NCBI RefSeq assembly: GCF_046348265.1
Contig: NZ_JAXMEO010000005.1
Strand: one strand, 5' to 3'
DNA: 64,000 nt
From: Pelomonas sp937871895
GTDB taxonomy: Bacteria > Pseudomonadota > Gammaproteobacteria > Burkholderiales > Burkholderiaceae_C
In this document: piece after piece, positions 34,896 through 43,108 of the stretch
Layout of the letters: each line of letters starts with the position of its first letter
Numbering within the stretch: the first letter of the stretch is position 1
The notes under the pieces: generated by a model
What the model saw: the letters and a program-made list of their open reading frames with translations, nothing else
What the model was told of the DNA's origin: nothing
Database searches by the model: none
Position numbers and translations under genes: made by a program

Positions 34896-35350
34896 CGGCC
34901 GCTGACGCTGAGACCGTCGTGCGCCAGCACCAGGCTCTCGATGGCCACCTCGTTGCCCGAGGCTTTGAGGTCGGTGCCCGTGATCTTGGTGGGGAAGGCA
35001 TTGCTCAGGGTCCAGCTCATGGTGGTGCCGCCGGCCTCGTCGATCAGCTCGATGGTCACGGGCTTGCGCTGGACCTCGTTCAGCTTGGACGACTGAATCC
35101 AGGCAATCAGCGCCGACGGGTTGGTCGTCACACCCCGCTTGAGCGTCACGTCCGAGACCTTCTTGAGCCCCGGCATCTTGAGGACGCTGAAGGTCTTGCT
35201 GTCGCCCGCCCGGTACTCGATGGGCTGGGTTTCCGCGCTGAGCCCAGACACCTCGGAGAAGCTGGCGCTCACGCCGTCGAGGGTCACGCGGAAGTGGAAC
35301 TTGGGCAGCGGCCAAACGGTTGGGGACTGGGTGGATCCGTCGTCAGCCAT
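34892..35350 (-). CDS. Phage tail tube protein of the T4 gp19-like (TIGR02241) family
   Basis: Homolog of the inner tube protein of contractile phage tails and extracellular contractile injection systems, 152 residues. The family pattern is clear: FHFRVTLDGVSASFSEVSGLSAETQPIEYR at the N-terminus, MPGLKKVSDVTLKRGVT in the centre, and WTLSNAFPTKITGTDLKASGNEVAIESLVLAHDGL at the end. No sheath, baseplate, spike, AAA+ or tape-measure gene is encoded in the window. Instead it is embedded between a TonB/TolA-like gene (13 bp upstream) and a small membrane protein gene (4-bp overlap). That makes it an orphan tube protein in an envelope operon, of unknown use. Confidence 0.85.
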   Translation of the reverse strand: MADDGSTQSPTVWPLPKFHFRVTLDGVSASFSEVSGLSAETQPIEYRAGDSKTFSVLKMPGLKKVSDVTLKRGVTTNPSALIAWIQSSKLNEVQRKPVTIELIDEAGGTTMSWTLSNAFPTKITGTDLKASGNEVAIESLVLAHDGLSVSGR

Positions 35351-35363
35351 GCTGAACTCCAGG

Positions 35364-37112
35364 CTAGTAAAGGCGTATCGCCATGTCGAAGTGCCAGCTG
35401 CGCCGGATCTCGACCACGTCGTAGTCGCGCGCCAGCGCGGGCGGGAAGGCTGGGTAGCGCTCCAGGCTGCGGACCACGCGCTCGATGGCGTCGTCAAGCT
35501 GGGGCACGCCGCTGCGCCGCACGAAGCTGATGGACTCGATGCTGCCGTCGCTGCGGATGGCCACGGTGACCAGCGGGTCGGTATACGGCGCGCGCGTGGC
35601 CTCGCGGACCAGGTCGAAGGTGGGATTGAGCTGGATCTTGCGCGCGAAGGCCTCGGCATACAGCACCAGCTCGGCGTTGCTGTCGGTGTGGCCAAAGAGC
35701 CGGCCGCGGCGCGCGGGGTTGTAGCCTGCCTTTTCAGCGGCTTGACGGGCAGCGTCGCGCTTGGCGGCTTCTTCGTTCAGTTGCTGGCCAATGGCGCGCA
35801 GCCGCGCCTCGCGGCGCGCTTCTTCCTCGGCTTTGGCGGCTGCGGCCGCTGCCGCAGCGGCGCGGGCGGCATCTGCGGCGGCGTTGGCTGCGGCGGTGGC
35901 TGCAGCCGCCTTGGCGGCGGCTTGGCGAGCGGCCTCTTGCCGAGCAGCTTCTTGCCGAGCAGCTTCTTGCCGTGCTGCTTCTTGGCGAGCCGCTTCTTGC
36001 CTGGCGGCCTCCTGGCGGGCCGCCTCCTGCCTGGCAGCTTCTTGCTTCGCAGCTTCCTGCTTCGCGGCTTCCAGCCGAGCCTGTTCGAGCCGGGCTTGTT
36101 CAAGCCGCGCGGCCTCAGCACTTGCCACCTCCTGGCGTGCGGCTTCGAGCCGCGCCGCTTCCGCTCTGGCAGCCTCGGCGCGGGCGGCTTCGCGGCGCGC
36201 GGCCTCTTGCTTCTCGGCGGCCTGGCGGGCAGCTTCGGCGCGCAGCGCTTCGAGTCGCGCCGCTTCGACACGGGCCGCCTCGGCTTTGGCCGCTTCCAGC
36301 TTGGCGGCCTCCAACCTGGCCGCCTCGGCCTTGGCGACTTCTTGCTGCGCCTCCTGGCGCGCCTGCTCGCGCCGGGCTTCCTCGCGGCGCTGTTCGTCCT
36401 TGCGGGCCTCCTCCAGCGCGGTTTCGCGCTTCAGGGCTTCGAGCCGCGCCAGTTCCTGCCGCGCGCGTTCGGCCCGCTCGGCTTCGAGGCGCAGGCGCGC
36501 CTTCTCGGCCTCGGCGGCGGCGCGCTGCTGGGCGGCTTCGGTGGCGGCGGTGTCGGGGGCCGAGGCGGCGCTGGCCGCTTGCTCGGCGGCCGCCGGGCTG
36601 GGCATGGGGGCCGAGGCCGCTGCTACCGCCCAGCCGGCGCGGTCCGCGCGGTCGAGCGTGAGGAGGCGGGGCGCGGGGTCAGCCGCCGCTGGCGGTGCGA
36701 TGGCGACGGTGTCAGTGGCCGGGCTGGGCTCGGGCGGCGGCAGCTTGGTGACGGGGCGCCAGATGAACTCGGTCGTGGTGGTGGCTTCTGCGGCCGCCGA
36801 GGCCGAGGCTGCGGGGCTCGGCAGGGCCGGCACCTCGACCAACGGTGCGGGCGCAGCCTCCGAGGCCTTGAGCACCACGCGCAACTCGGGCTGCGGCACG
36901 GGGGGCGCGTCGATGCGGCGCTTCTGCCACGGCAGGTTGAAGCCCAGCTCGCCTGCGTCGGGCCCACCCACCAGCAGCGAGAGCAGCAGCACGTGCACCA
37001 GCACCGAGACCAGCATCGAGCCACCCGTGCGGGCCTGCGGGCTCGCGGGCTTGCGCCCCAGGCGCAGTTCGGGCTCACCCACGGGCAGGGGTGCGTGGTC
37101 AGGAAACTTCAA
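35364..37112 (-). CDS. TonB/TolA-like energy-transducing protein with extended Ala-Glu-Arg helix
   Basis: Bitopic inner-membrane protein of about 582 residues. A short basic cytoplasmic segment precedes one helix (MLVSVLVHVLLLSLLVGG), then a Pro/Ala-rich region, an extraordinarily long charged helix (about 190-450) of EAAR-type pentads as in TolA, and a TonB-like C-terminal domain (YTDPLVTVAIRSDGSIES, RSLERYPAFPPAL). Ten 15-bp units at 35921-36070 encode QEAAR repeats. The start is uncertain: TTG at 37112 keeps a basic N-terminus; ATG at 37016 begins at the helix. The nearest exbB/exbD are at 20232-21342. It is followed at 13 bp by the tail-tube gene, so it may reach across the periplasm for that system. 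Confidence 0.8.
   Translation of the reverse strand: MKFPDHAPLPVGEPELRLGRKPASPQARTGGSMLVSVLVHVLLLSLLVGGPDAGELGFNLPWQKRRIDAPPVPQPELRVVLKASEAAPAPLVEVPALPSPAASASAAAEATTTTEFIWRPVTKLPPPEPSPATDTVAIAPPAAADPAPRLLTLDRADRAGWAVAAASAPMPSPAAAEQAASAASAPDTAATEAAQQRAAAEAEKARLRLEAERAERARQELARLEALKRETALEEARKDEQRREEARREQARQEAQQEVAKAEAARLEAAKLEAAKAEAARVEAARLEALRAEAARQAAEKQEAARREAARAEAARAEAARLEAARQEVASAEAARLEQARLEQARLEAAKQEAAKQEAARQEAARQEAARQEAARQEAARQEAARQEAARQEAARQAAAKAAAATAAANAAADAARAAAAAAAAAKAEEEARREARLRAIGQQLNEEAAKRDAARQAAEKAGYNPARRGRLFGHTDSNAELVLYAEAFARKIQLNPTFDLVREATRAPYTDPLVTVAIRSDGSIESISFVRRSGVPQLDDAIERVVRSLERYPAFPPALARDYDVVEIRRSWHFDMAIRLY
35921..36070 (-). repeat. Ten-unit 15-bp coding minisatellite
   Basis: Ten successive 15-base units of the form cttgccgagcagctt, varying at a few positions, lie within the TonB/TolA-like gene. 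Each encodes one (Q/K)EAA(R/K) pentad. The most alike are 35936-35950 and 35951-35965. The repeats keep the helix in frame while allowing length change by slippage. Confidence 0.8.
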
Positions 37113-37269
37113 GCCAGCACCACCCACCTTGTGGCGACGGCGCAGAGGCGCGCGCGCAGGCCGGCCGGCGCCTGGGCGGCGGCGAGGAAGCGGGCAGGGG
37201 CGGCGGCGTGCATGGCCGCGCATTGTCCGGGCAGCGCGAAGCCGTCCGGGGTGAGTCGGGATGCCGGGG

Positions 37270-39234
37270 TTACTGCAGGCGCCGCACGCGCTCGACGCTG
37301 CCTTCGAAGGTGCCGGGTCGCAGGCCGGCGGCCCGCTGGTAGAGCGCCAACGCGCGCGCCAGGTCACGCGGCGCGCCGGCCACGCCCTTCTCGTGCAGAT
37401 AGGCCATGCCGGCGATGCCCCAGGCGTCTTCGGCGGCAAAGGCGCTGTCGATCAGGCGTCGGCCCCGGGCCGGGTCCACCGCGACATCAGGTGCGCCGAT
37501 CACGAGCAGCAGGCCGAGCCGGGCCTGGGCCTCGGCGTTGCCGGCGGCCACGCTGCGCTCGTAGTGACCCAGGGCTGTGACGGCGCTGACGGCGGTGCCG
37601 ATGCCCATCTCGTGGCAGACGCCGAGTTGCAGCTGGGCGCGTGCGGCGATGGAGGCGTCCGTCGCCGTGGCCGCGAGCCGCAGAAACCTGAGCGCTTCAG
37701 CCGGCTGGGGTTTCACCTCGCCAAATCCGCCGAGGTAGATCTCGCCGAGGTTGAGGCGCGCTTCCTCATGCCCGTCGTCCGCCGCGCGGCGGAACCAGCG
37801 CACGGTCTCGGGCGGGTCGGGCCGCGCGACGCCACCAAAGCCGCTGACGTAGCGACCGAGCCAGTACTGGCCGTCCGCTTCGCCGCCCTCGGCGCTCTTG
37901 CGGTACCAGGCCAGGGCCTGGGCGTGGTCCACCGCCACGCCGCGCCCCAGGCGGTAGGAGTGGCCGAGGTTGGCTTGGGCGACGGCGTCGCCCTTCTCGG
38001 CGGCACGGGTTTGCAGGCGCAGGCCAGCGCTCAGGTCCTGCGGGCCACCTTCGCCAATCATCAGCATGCGGCCATAGAGCGATTCGGCCTCGGCTTCGCC
38101 CGACTGGGCGGCCTGCTCGGCCAGGCGGCGCGCGCGGGCGGCATCACGCGGGATGGCCGGTGCAAAGCCGCCGCGCAGGGCCTGCGCCATGTAGAAGTTG
38201 CTCGGGTACTCGAAGCCGCGTGCCGCAGCGGCCTCCAGCAGGCGCAGACCTCGGGCCGGGTCTGCGGGCACGCCGTCGCCCGACAGGTAGTGGCGACCCA
38301 GCATGCCCTGGGCCTTGGCACTGCCGCGCTCCGCAGCCTGCTGCATGTGCATCAGGCCCTGGGCACGGTCGGCAGCGACGCCGACGCCGTCATACAGATA
38401 GCCGCCCCAGGTGGCGATGGCGTCGGGCAGGCCGGCCTGCGCGGCGGTGCGCATCCAGCGTGCGGCTTCAGGCAGGTCGCGCGGGGTGCCGTTGCCACCG
38501 GCGCTGGCAATGGCCCAGCGGTAGGCGCCCACGGCGCTGCCCGGCGCAGCCCGCTTGAACAGCTCGGCGGCAGCCTTGGCATCGCGCGGACTGCCACCCA
38601 GTCCGTCAGCCTTGGCGATGCCCAGGTAGGCCAAGGCATCGGCTTGGCCGGCTTGGGCCGCGGCCTCCAGCAGCCGCAGGCCGCGTGCGGTGTCGCGGCT
38701 GGCGCCTTCGCCAAACAGCAGGCGAGCGCCGACGTAGGCCCGCGAGAAGTTGTCGCCCCCTTCTGCGGCACGGTTGAAGAGCGCCCAGGCGCGGGCGGGG
38801 TCGCGCGGCACGCCGGTGCCGGTCTCATACCCACCGGCGAGCGCTCGCATCGACTCGGTGTTGCCAGCGTCTGCCTCTTCGGTCAGGCGCTGCAGCGCGG
38901 TGCGGCTGGCCAGGCGTCGCTGCTCCGCCTGTGCGGCATCGGCCGCCCGGCGCTCTGCATCCTGCTGGGCGTAGTAGCCGTCGATGGCCTGCTGCAGTTT
39001 GGCGAAGTTGGCATCGAGCGCCGCCATGCGCTGCTGATGGGCCTGCTCGATCAGCTGCAGGCTCTGCGAGCGCATCTGGTTTTCGACGGCCTGGGTGTTG
39101 GCACGGCTTTGCTGGTTGAGGTCGTTCCAGCGCTCACGCTCGCGCAGCGCCCGCGTGGCCGGGTCGGCCCAGACCGGCAGGGTCAGGGTGAGCAGCAGAG
39201 TCAGCAGCAGGGTCGGGCGTTGGGAGGCAGACAT
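37270..39234 (-). CDS. Exported Sel1-repeat (SLR/TPR-like) protein
   Basis: Periplasmic scaffold protein of 654 residues. The signal peptide is LLLTLLLTLTLPVWADP. A coiled-coil stretch spans about 30-125, then at least a dozen Sel1-like alpha/alpha repeats cover about 125-640, seen as recurring G-x-G-(V/A)-x-x-D-x-x-(R/K)-(A/G) patterns such as GTGVPRDPARAWALFNRAAEGGD and GRGVAVDHAQALAWYRKSAEGGE. Sel1 proteins mediate protein-protein contacts. It is 158 bp upstream of the TonB/TolA-like gene on the same strand and may head the tail-tube operon. The start at 39234 (MSASQRPTLLL) gives a normal signal peptide. The specific role is unknown. Confidence 0.85.
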   Translation of the reverse strand: MSASQRPTLLLTLLLTLTLPVWADPATRALRERERWNDLNQQSRANTQAVENQMRSQSLQLIEQAHQQRMAALDANFAKLQQAIDGYYAQQDAERRAADAAQAEQRRLASRTALQRLTEEADAGNTESMRALAGGYETGTGVPRDPARAWALFNRAAEGGDNFSRAYVGARLLFGEGASRDTARGLRLLEAAAQAGQADALAYLGIAKADGLGGSPRDAKAAAELFKRAAPGSAVGAYRWAIASAGGNGTPRDLPEAARWMRTAAQAGLPDAIATWGGYLYDGVGVAADRAQGLMHMQQAAERGSAKAQGMLGRHYLSGDGVPADPARGLRLLEAAAARGFEYPSNFYMAQALRGGFAPAIPRDAARARRLAEQAAQSGEAEAESLYGRMLMIGEGGPQDLSAGLRLQTRAAEKGDAVAQANLGHSYRLGRGVAVDHAQALAWYRKSAEGGEADGQYWLGRYVSGFGGVARPDPPETVRWFRRAADDGHEEARLNLGEIYLGGFGEVKPQPAEALRFLRLAATATDASIAARAQLQLGVCHEMGIGTAVSAVTALGHYERSVAAGNAEAQARLGLLLVIGAPDVAVDPARGRRLIDSAFAAEDAWGIAGMAYLHEKGVAGAPRDLARALALYQRAAGLRPGTFEGSVERVRRLQ

Positions 39235-39428
39235 GTCGGACGGGCGCATGAGGCGTGCGTGCAGACGGTACGCGGGAATTTCCGCCCAAACGGCTCACGC
39301 CGAAGCGCTGCGCAGAAATATCGCGCCGGAGCACGCGGGAACGTCGCGCACCCGCATCGAAGAGGCCCTGTGGCAGGCTCTTGCGTGGCAGCATCCGCGC
39401 CACCAAAAACCGCTCGCTGGAGGCGACG

Positions 39429-39908
39429 ATGAATCAAACTCTGAGAGGCAGTCTTGGCGCGGTGCTGTTGGCCGGCATCTTGGGAGGCGCGCTGGCGCAA
39501 GAGGCGGCGACTGCGAGCTCGGCGCCAGCCCAGCCGGCGCCGCCAAGCGTGCGCCCTGTGGCCCCAGGCGAGTACGACAAGCTGGCCGCAGACAAAAGCC
39601 TGGAGACTTGGTTCATCAGCAAGGTGATGGTCAGCACGCCCGTCCGGCGCGGCGGTTTCTATACCGTTTGCATGCAGACGGTGTTTGTGCCGCGCGGCAC
39701 GTATTCACTGCCGGCCCAGGTGGAGCGTCAGATCGAAGCTGCGTCGGGCATGGCCAACCAGTCGGGTGACCTGATGCTGCGCGCGGGCAGCACCCTGATT
39801 GCCAACCGCCAGCGAAGCTTCAATGCAGATCCGCGGCAGGAGATGAACAGCATTGGCATGGCGCTCGTCAGCCCGCGTTGTGGCGGGCAGGCGGTCGTCT
39901 ACCAGTAA
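39429..39908 (+). CDS. Small exported protein of unknown function
   Basis: Protein of 159 residues with signal peptide (SLGAVLLAGILGGALAQ) and an Ala/Pro-rich linker before a domain of about 110 residues containing two Cys (VCMQTVF and SPRCGG) that could form a disulphide. The start at 39429 has GGAGG nicely placed upstream. No family was recognised. It is divergent from the Sel1 gene, separated by 194 bp, so the two may share a control region. It ends 6 bp before the convergent CoA-transferase gene. Confidence 0.7.
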   Translation: MNQTLRGSLGAVLLAGILGGALAQEAATASSAPAQPAPPSVRPVAPGEYDKLAADKSLETWFISKVMVSTPVRRGGFYTVCMQTVFVPRGTYSLPAQVERQIEAASGMANQSGDLMLRAGSTLIANRQRSFNADPRQEMNSIGMALVSPRCGGQAVVYQ

Positions 39909-39914
39909 GCAAAC

Positions 39915-41123
39915 TCAGGCCACCACGCCGCGTTCACGCAGCGCTGCGATCTGCTCGGCACTGAGCCCGATCTCGCGCAGCACGGCGTCCGTGTCCTCAC
40001 CCAAGCGCGGCGCCGGGATGCGCAGCTGGCCGGGGGTGCCCAGCAGCTTGGGCACGACGCCGGGCACCATCACCTCAAAGCCGTCGCGCGTGCGCTGCTG
40101 AAGCAGCATGTCGCGCGCCCGGTAGTGCGGGTCGGCGGCGATGTCGGCCGCGGTGTAGACCTTGCCGGCCGGCACGCTGGCGGCTTCCAGCGCAGACAGC
40201 ACGTCCTCGACCGCGCGGGGTGCGGTCCAGGCGCCGATGGCGGCGTCGATCTCGGCCACGCGCTGCACGCGGCCGGCGTTGGTGGCGAGCTGGGGGTCCT
40301 GGCCCAAGTCCTCGCGGCCAATGGCCGTCATCAGGCGCTTGAAGATGCTGTCGCCATTGCCGGCCACCAGCACCACGCCGTCGCTGCAGGGGTAGGCGTT
40401 GCTGGGCGCAATGCCGGGCAGGGCCGAGCCCGCCGGCTCGCGCACCGCGCCAAAGGCGCTGTACTCGGGGATCAGGCTCTCCATCACGTTGAAGACGGCC
40501 TCGTGCAGGGCCACGTCGATGACCTGCCCCGGGCCGCCATTGACCTTGTGGTGGTAGAGCGCCGTCAGCACGCCGATCACGCCATGCAGGGCCGCGAGCG
40601 TGTCGCCAATCGAGATGCCGCAGCGCACGGGCACGCGGCCGGGCTCGCCGGTCAGGTGGCGCAGGCCTCCCATGGCTTCGCCGATCATGCCGAAGCCGGG
40701 GCGGTCCTTGTACGGCCCGGTCTGGCCGTAGCCCGAGATGCGCAGCATCACGAGGCCGGGGTTGAGCTTTTGCAGATCGTCCCAGCCCATGCCCCAGGCT
40801 TCCAGCGTGCCGGGGCGGAAGTTCTCGACCAGCACGTCGGCCTCGGCGATGAGCTGCCGGGCGATGTCCTGGCCCTCGCGGGCGCGCAGGTCGAGCGCGA
40901 TGGAGCGCTTGTTGCGCGACTGCACCTGCCACCAGACCGAGGTGCCGTCCTTGACCAGCCGCCAGCCACGCAGCGGGTCGCCGCCGCCGGGGGCCTCGAT
41001 CTTGATCACGTCGGCGCCAAAGTCGCCCAGGGTCTTGCCGACAAAGGGGCCGGCAATCAGCTGGCCCATCTCGACGACGCGCAGGCCGGCCAGGGCGCCG
41101 GTGGACAGGGCATTCGCAATCAT
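39915..41123 (-). CDS. CaiB/BaiF-type (family III) CoA-transferase
   Basis: Transfers CoA between carboxylic acids in the cytoplasm. It has 402 residues, the usual size. Family features are LRVVEMGQLIAGPFVGKTLGDFGADVIKIEAPGGGDP at the N-terminus, VENFRPGTLEAWGMGWDDL, and the catalytic Asp in CGISIGDTLAALHGVIGVLTALY (about 175). RMP-type C-terminal segments such as VPAGKVYTAADIAADPHYRARDML follow. The substrate cannot be predicted; it stands alone with no acyl-CoA dehydrogenase or hydratase neighbour. Confidence 0.92.
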   Translation of the reverse strand: MIANALSTGALAGLRVVEMGQLIAGPFVGKTLGDFGADVIKIEAPGGGDPLRGWRLVKDGTSVWWQVQSRNKRSIALDLRAREGQDIARQLIAEADVLVENFRPGTLEAWGMGWDDLQKLNPGLVMLRISGYGQTGPYKDRPGFGMIGEAMGGLRHLTGEPGRVPVRCGISIGDTLAALHGVIGVLTALYHHKVNGGPGQVIDVALHEAVFNVMESLIPEYSAFGAVREPAGSALPGIAPSNAYPCSDGVVLVAGNGDSIFKRLMTAIGREDLGQDPQLATNAGRVQRVAEIDAAIGAWTAPRAVEDVLSALEAASVPAGKVYTAADIAADPHYRARDMLLQQRTRDGFEVMVPGVVPKLLGTPGQLRIPAPRLGEDTDAVLREIGLSAEQIAALRERGVVA

Positions 41124-41191
41124 TCCTCAATCACTCCGTGCTCGTCCGCTGCGGCGGCAGCGGGGCGGGTGATTGTCGGCCGCCCCGGCGC

Positions 41192-42748
41192 TTAGCCGCC
41201 GAGCCGGAAGCGCGCCACTGCGCCCACGAGGCCATCCGCCTGCAGCTTGAGGCTGGTGGCGGCGGCGGCCATTTCCTCAACCAGTGCGGAGTTCTGCTGT
41301 GTGGTCTTGTCCATCGCGGTGATGGCCTCGCCCACCTGGGCCACGCCCATGGACTGCTCCTTGCTGGCGCTGGAGATCTCGCCCATCAGGTCGGTCACGC
41401 GGCGGATGCTGTCCACCACCTCGGCCATGGTGGCGCGGGCCTGGTCCACCACGGCGGTGCCCCGTTCAACACGTTCGACGCTGGCGGCGATCAGGGCCTT
41501 GATCTCGCGCGCCGCCTCGGCCGAGCGGCTGGCCAGTGTGCGCACCTCGCCGGCCACCACGGCAAAGCCACGGCCTTGCTCGCCGGCACGGGCCGCTTCC
41601 ACCGCAGCATTGAGCGCCAGGATGTTGGTCTGAAAGGCAATGCCGTCGATGACGCCAATGATGTCGGCGATCTTGCGGCTGGCGTCCTGGATCTCGCCCA
41701 TGGTGCTGACCACCTCGCCCACCTGCTCGCCGCCGCGCACGGCCACGGTCGAGGCGGCCTGCGCCAGTTGGTTGGCCTGCTGGGCGGAGTCAGCGTTGTG
41801 GCGCACGGTGGAGCCCAGCTCCTCCATGGACGAGGCGGTCTCTTCCAGCGCCGAGGCCTGCTGCTCGGTGCGGGCACTGAGGTCGTTGTTGGCGTGCGCG
41901 ATCTCGGCGCTGCCATTGGCGACGTTGTCCGCGCTGCCGCGCACCTGGCTCACCACCTGATGCAGGCTCTGCTGCATCTCGCCCAGGCTGGCGAGCAGCT
42001 GGCCCAGCTCGTCGCCGCGCGTGCGCGGCTGATCCCCCGAGAGGTCGCCGTCGGCCACGCGTTGTGCCAGGTCCACGGCCTGGTCGATCGGTTGCGTGAC
42101 GCTGTGCGCAATGCGCAGCGCCAGCAGCGCCCCGACCACGAAGGCCGTGGCCGTCAGGCCAATCAGCATCCAGCGGGTCGAGCGGTTCAGCTGCTCGGCC
42201 TGCGCGTATTGCGCATTGCCAGCCTCGACCTGGATTTCGGTGAGCTGGCTCAGCGCATCGGTCAACGGCGTGGCCAGCCTGGCGCTGATCGCCTCTTTGT
42301 AGATCTTGCTCGCGGTGTCTGTATCGCCCGCACGCAAGGCCTCGCGCGCAGGGGTCAGGCCCTCGTTGCGGTAGGCGCTCAGCGCCGCCTCGAACTTGGG
42401 CACCACTTGCTGTTCCTTCTCGGTCAGCCGTGAGCCTTTGTACGCTTTCACAAGTTTGTCGATGCTGTCCGCGTTCTTGCCCATTTCGGCATCGCGTTTG
42501 GCGATGTTCGCGGCGCTGGGGTTGAGCAGCATGTCCATCACCAGGATGCGGTTGCGATTGCTCAGCCGAGTGATCTCGCCCAGTTCGCGCAGCGGCACCA
42601 GGTTGTCGTTGTAGACACTGACCAGGCGATCAAAGGTCTGGCCCAGGTTGCGCACGCCCATGCCGGCCACCACCAGCAACAGCAGCAGCACAAACCCGAA
42701 CGCCCCGATCAAACGGGTACGGACCTTCAAGCTGTAGATCGCTTCCAC
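41192..42748 (-). CDS. Methyl-accepting chemotaxis protein
   Basis: Transmembrane chemoreceptor of 518 residues. Two helices (about 10-32 and 190-212) bracket a four-helix-bundle ligand domain of the 4HB type. A HAMP domain follows (about 212-265), then the cytoplasmic signalling helical hairpin with the conserved tip EIQDASRKIADIIGVIDGIAFQTNILALNAAVEAARAGEQGRGFAVVAGEVRTLASRSAEAAREI. The methylation regions include the Q/E pairs in SARTEQQASALEETASSMEEL. It lacks the C-terminal pentapeptide used to tether CheR/CheB, so it probably depends on other receptors. AGGAGG precedes the start. The ligand is unknown. Confidence 0.95.
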   Translation of the reverse strand: MEAIYSLKVRTRLIGAFGFVLLLLLVVAGMGVRNLGQTFDRLVSVYNDNLVPLRELGEITRLSNRNRILVMDMLLNPSAANIAKRDAEMGKNADSIDKLVKAYKGSRLTEKEQQVVPKFEAALSAYRNEGLTPAREALRAGDTDTASKIYKEAISARLATPLTDALSQLTEIQVEAGNAQYAQAEQLNRSTRWMLIGLTATAFVVGALLALRIAHSVTQPIDQAVDLAQRVADGDLSGDQPRTRGDELGQLLASLGEMQQSLHQVVSQVRGSADNVANGSAEIAHANNDLSARTEQQASALEETASSMEELGSTVRHNADSAQQANQLAQAASTVAVRGGEQVGEVVSTMGEIQDASRKIADIIGVIDGIAFQTNILALNAAVEAARAGEQGRGFAVVAGEVRTLASRSAEAAREIKALIAASVERVERGTAVVDQARATMAEVVDSIRRVTDLMGEISSASKEQSMGVAQVGEAITAMDKTTQQNSALVEEMAAAATSLKLQADGLVGAVARFRLGG

Positions 42749-42840
42749 ATCGTCCTCCTGAGGTTTTGGTCGGCAGCGATGCTAGGGGCCCTGCCAGTGG
42801 AAATCCAGGGACCCAAGCTGTCTGGCGTCCAATGCGGCCT

Positions 42841-43071
42841 ATGAACGACGACCTCCCTCCGCTGCCCACCTTGGCCCCCGGCCGCTACCGCCACTACAAG
42901 GGCGGCGAGTACGAAGTCCTCGCCGTGGCGCGGCACAGCGAAACGCTCGAAGCCCAGGTGGTCTACCGCCCGCTGTACAAGCAGAGTGGTTGGTGGGTGC
43001 GGCCCCATGCCATGTTCATCGAGACCGTGACGGTGGACGGCCGCGAGCAGCCGCGCTTCGCGGCCCTGTAG
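42841..43071 (+). CDS. DUF1653 domain protein
   Basis: Small cytoplasmic protein of 76 residues, almost entirely a DUF1653 domain: PGRYRHYKGGEYEVLAVARHSETLE, VVYRPLYKQSGWWVRPHAMFIETV. The compact SH3-like fold is widespread in Proteobacteria, but its function is unknown. It is followed by a kinase/regulator pair 37 bp downstream and could be co-transcribed with them, although a functional link is not evident. Confidence 0.85.
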   Translation: MNDDLPPLPTLAPGRYRHYKGGEYEVLAVARHSETLEAQVVYRPLYKQSGWWVRPHAMFIETVTVDGREQPRFAAL

Positions 43072-43108
43072 GCCTGCGCCCCGGCATGGGGCTTGCGACA
43101 AGCTGTCC

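Noticed and set aside
34892..35350. Remnant of an integrated prophage or full contractile injection system
   Set aside because: No integrase, capsid, sheath, baseplate or lysis genes lie nearby, and the neighbours are envelope genes in tight operon spacing.
39340..39428. Possible sigma-54 promoter upstream of the 159-residue exported protein (TGGCAGGCTCTTGCG)
   Set aside because: The spacing between GG and GC is nine bases instead of ten, and no enhancer-like dyad lies nearby.
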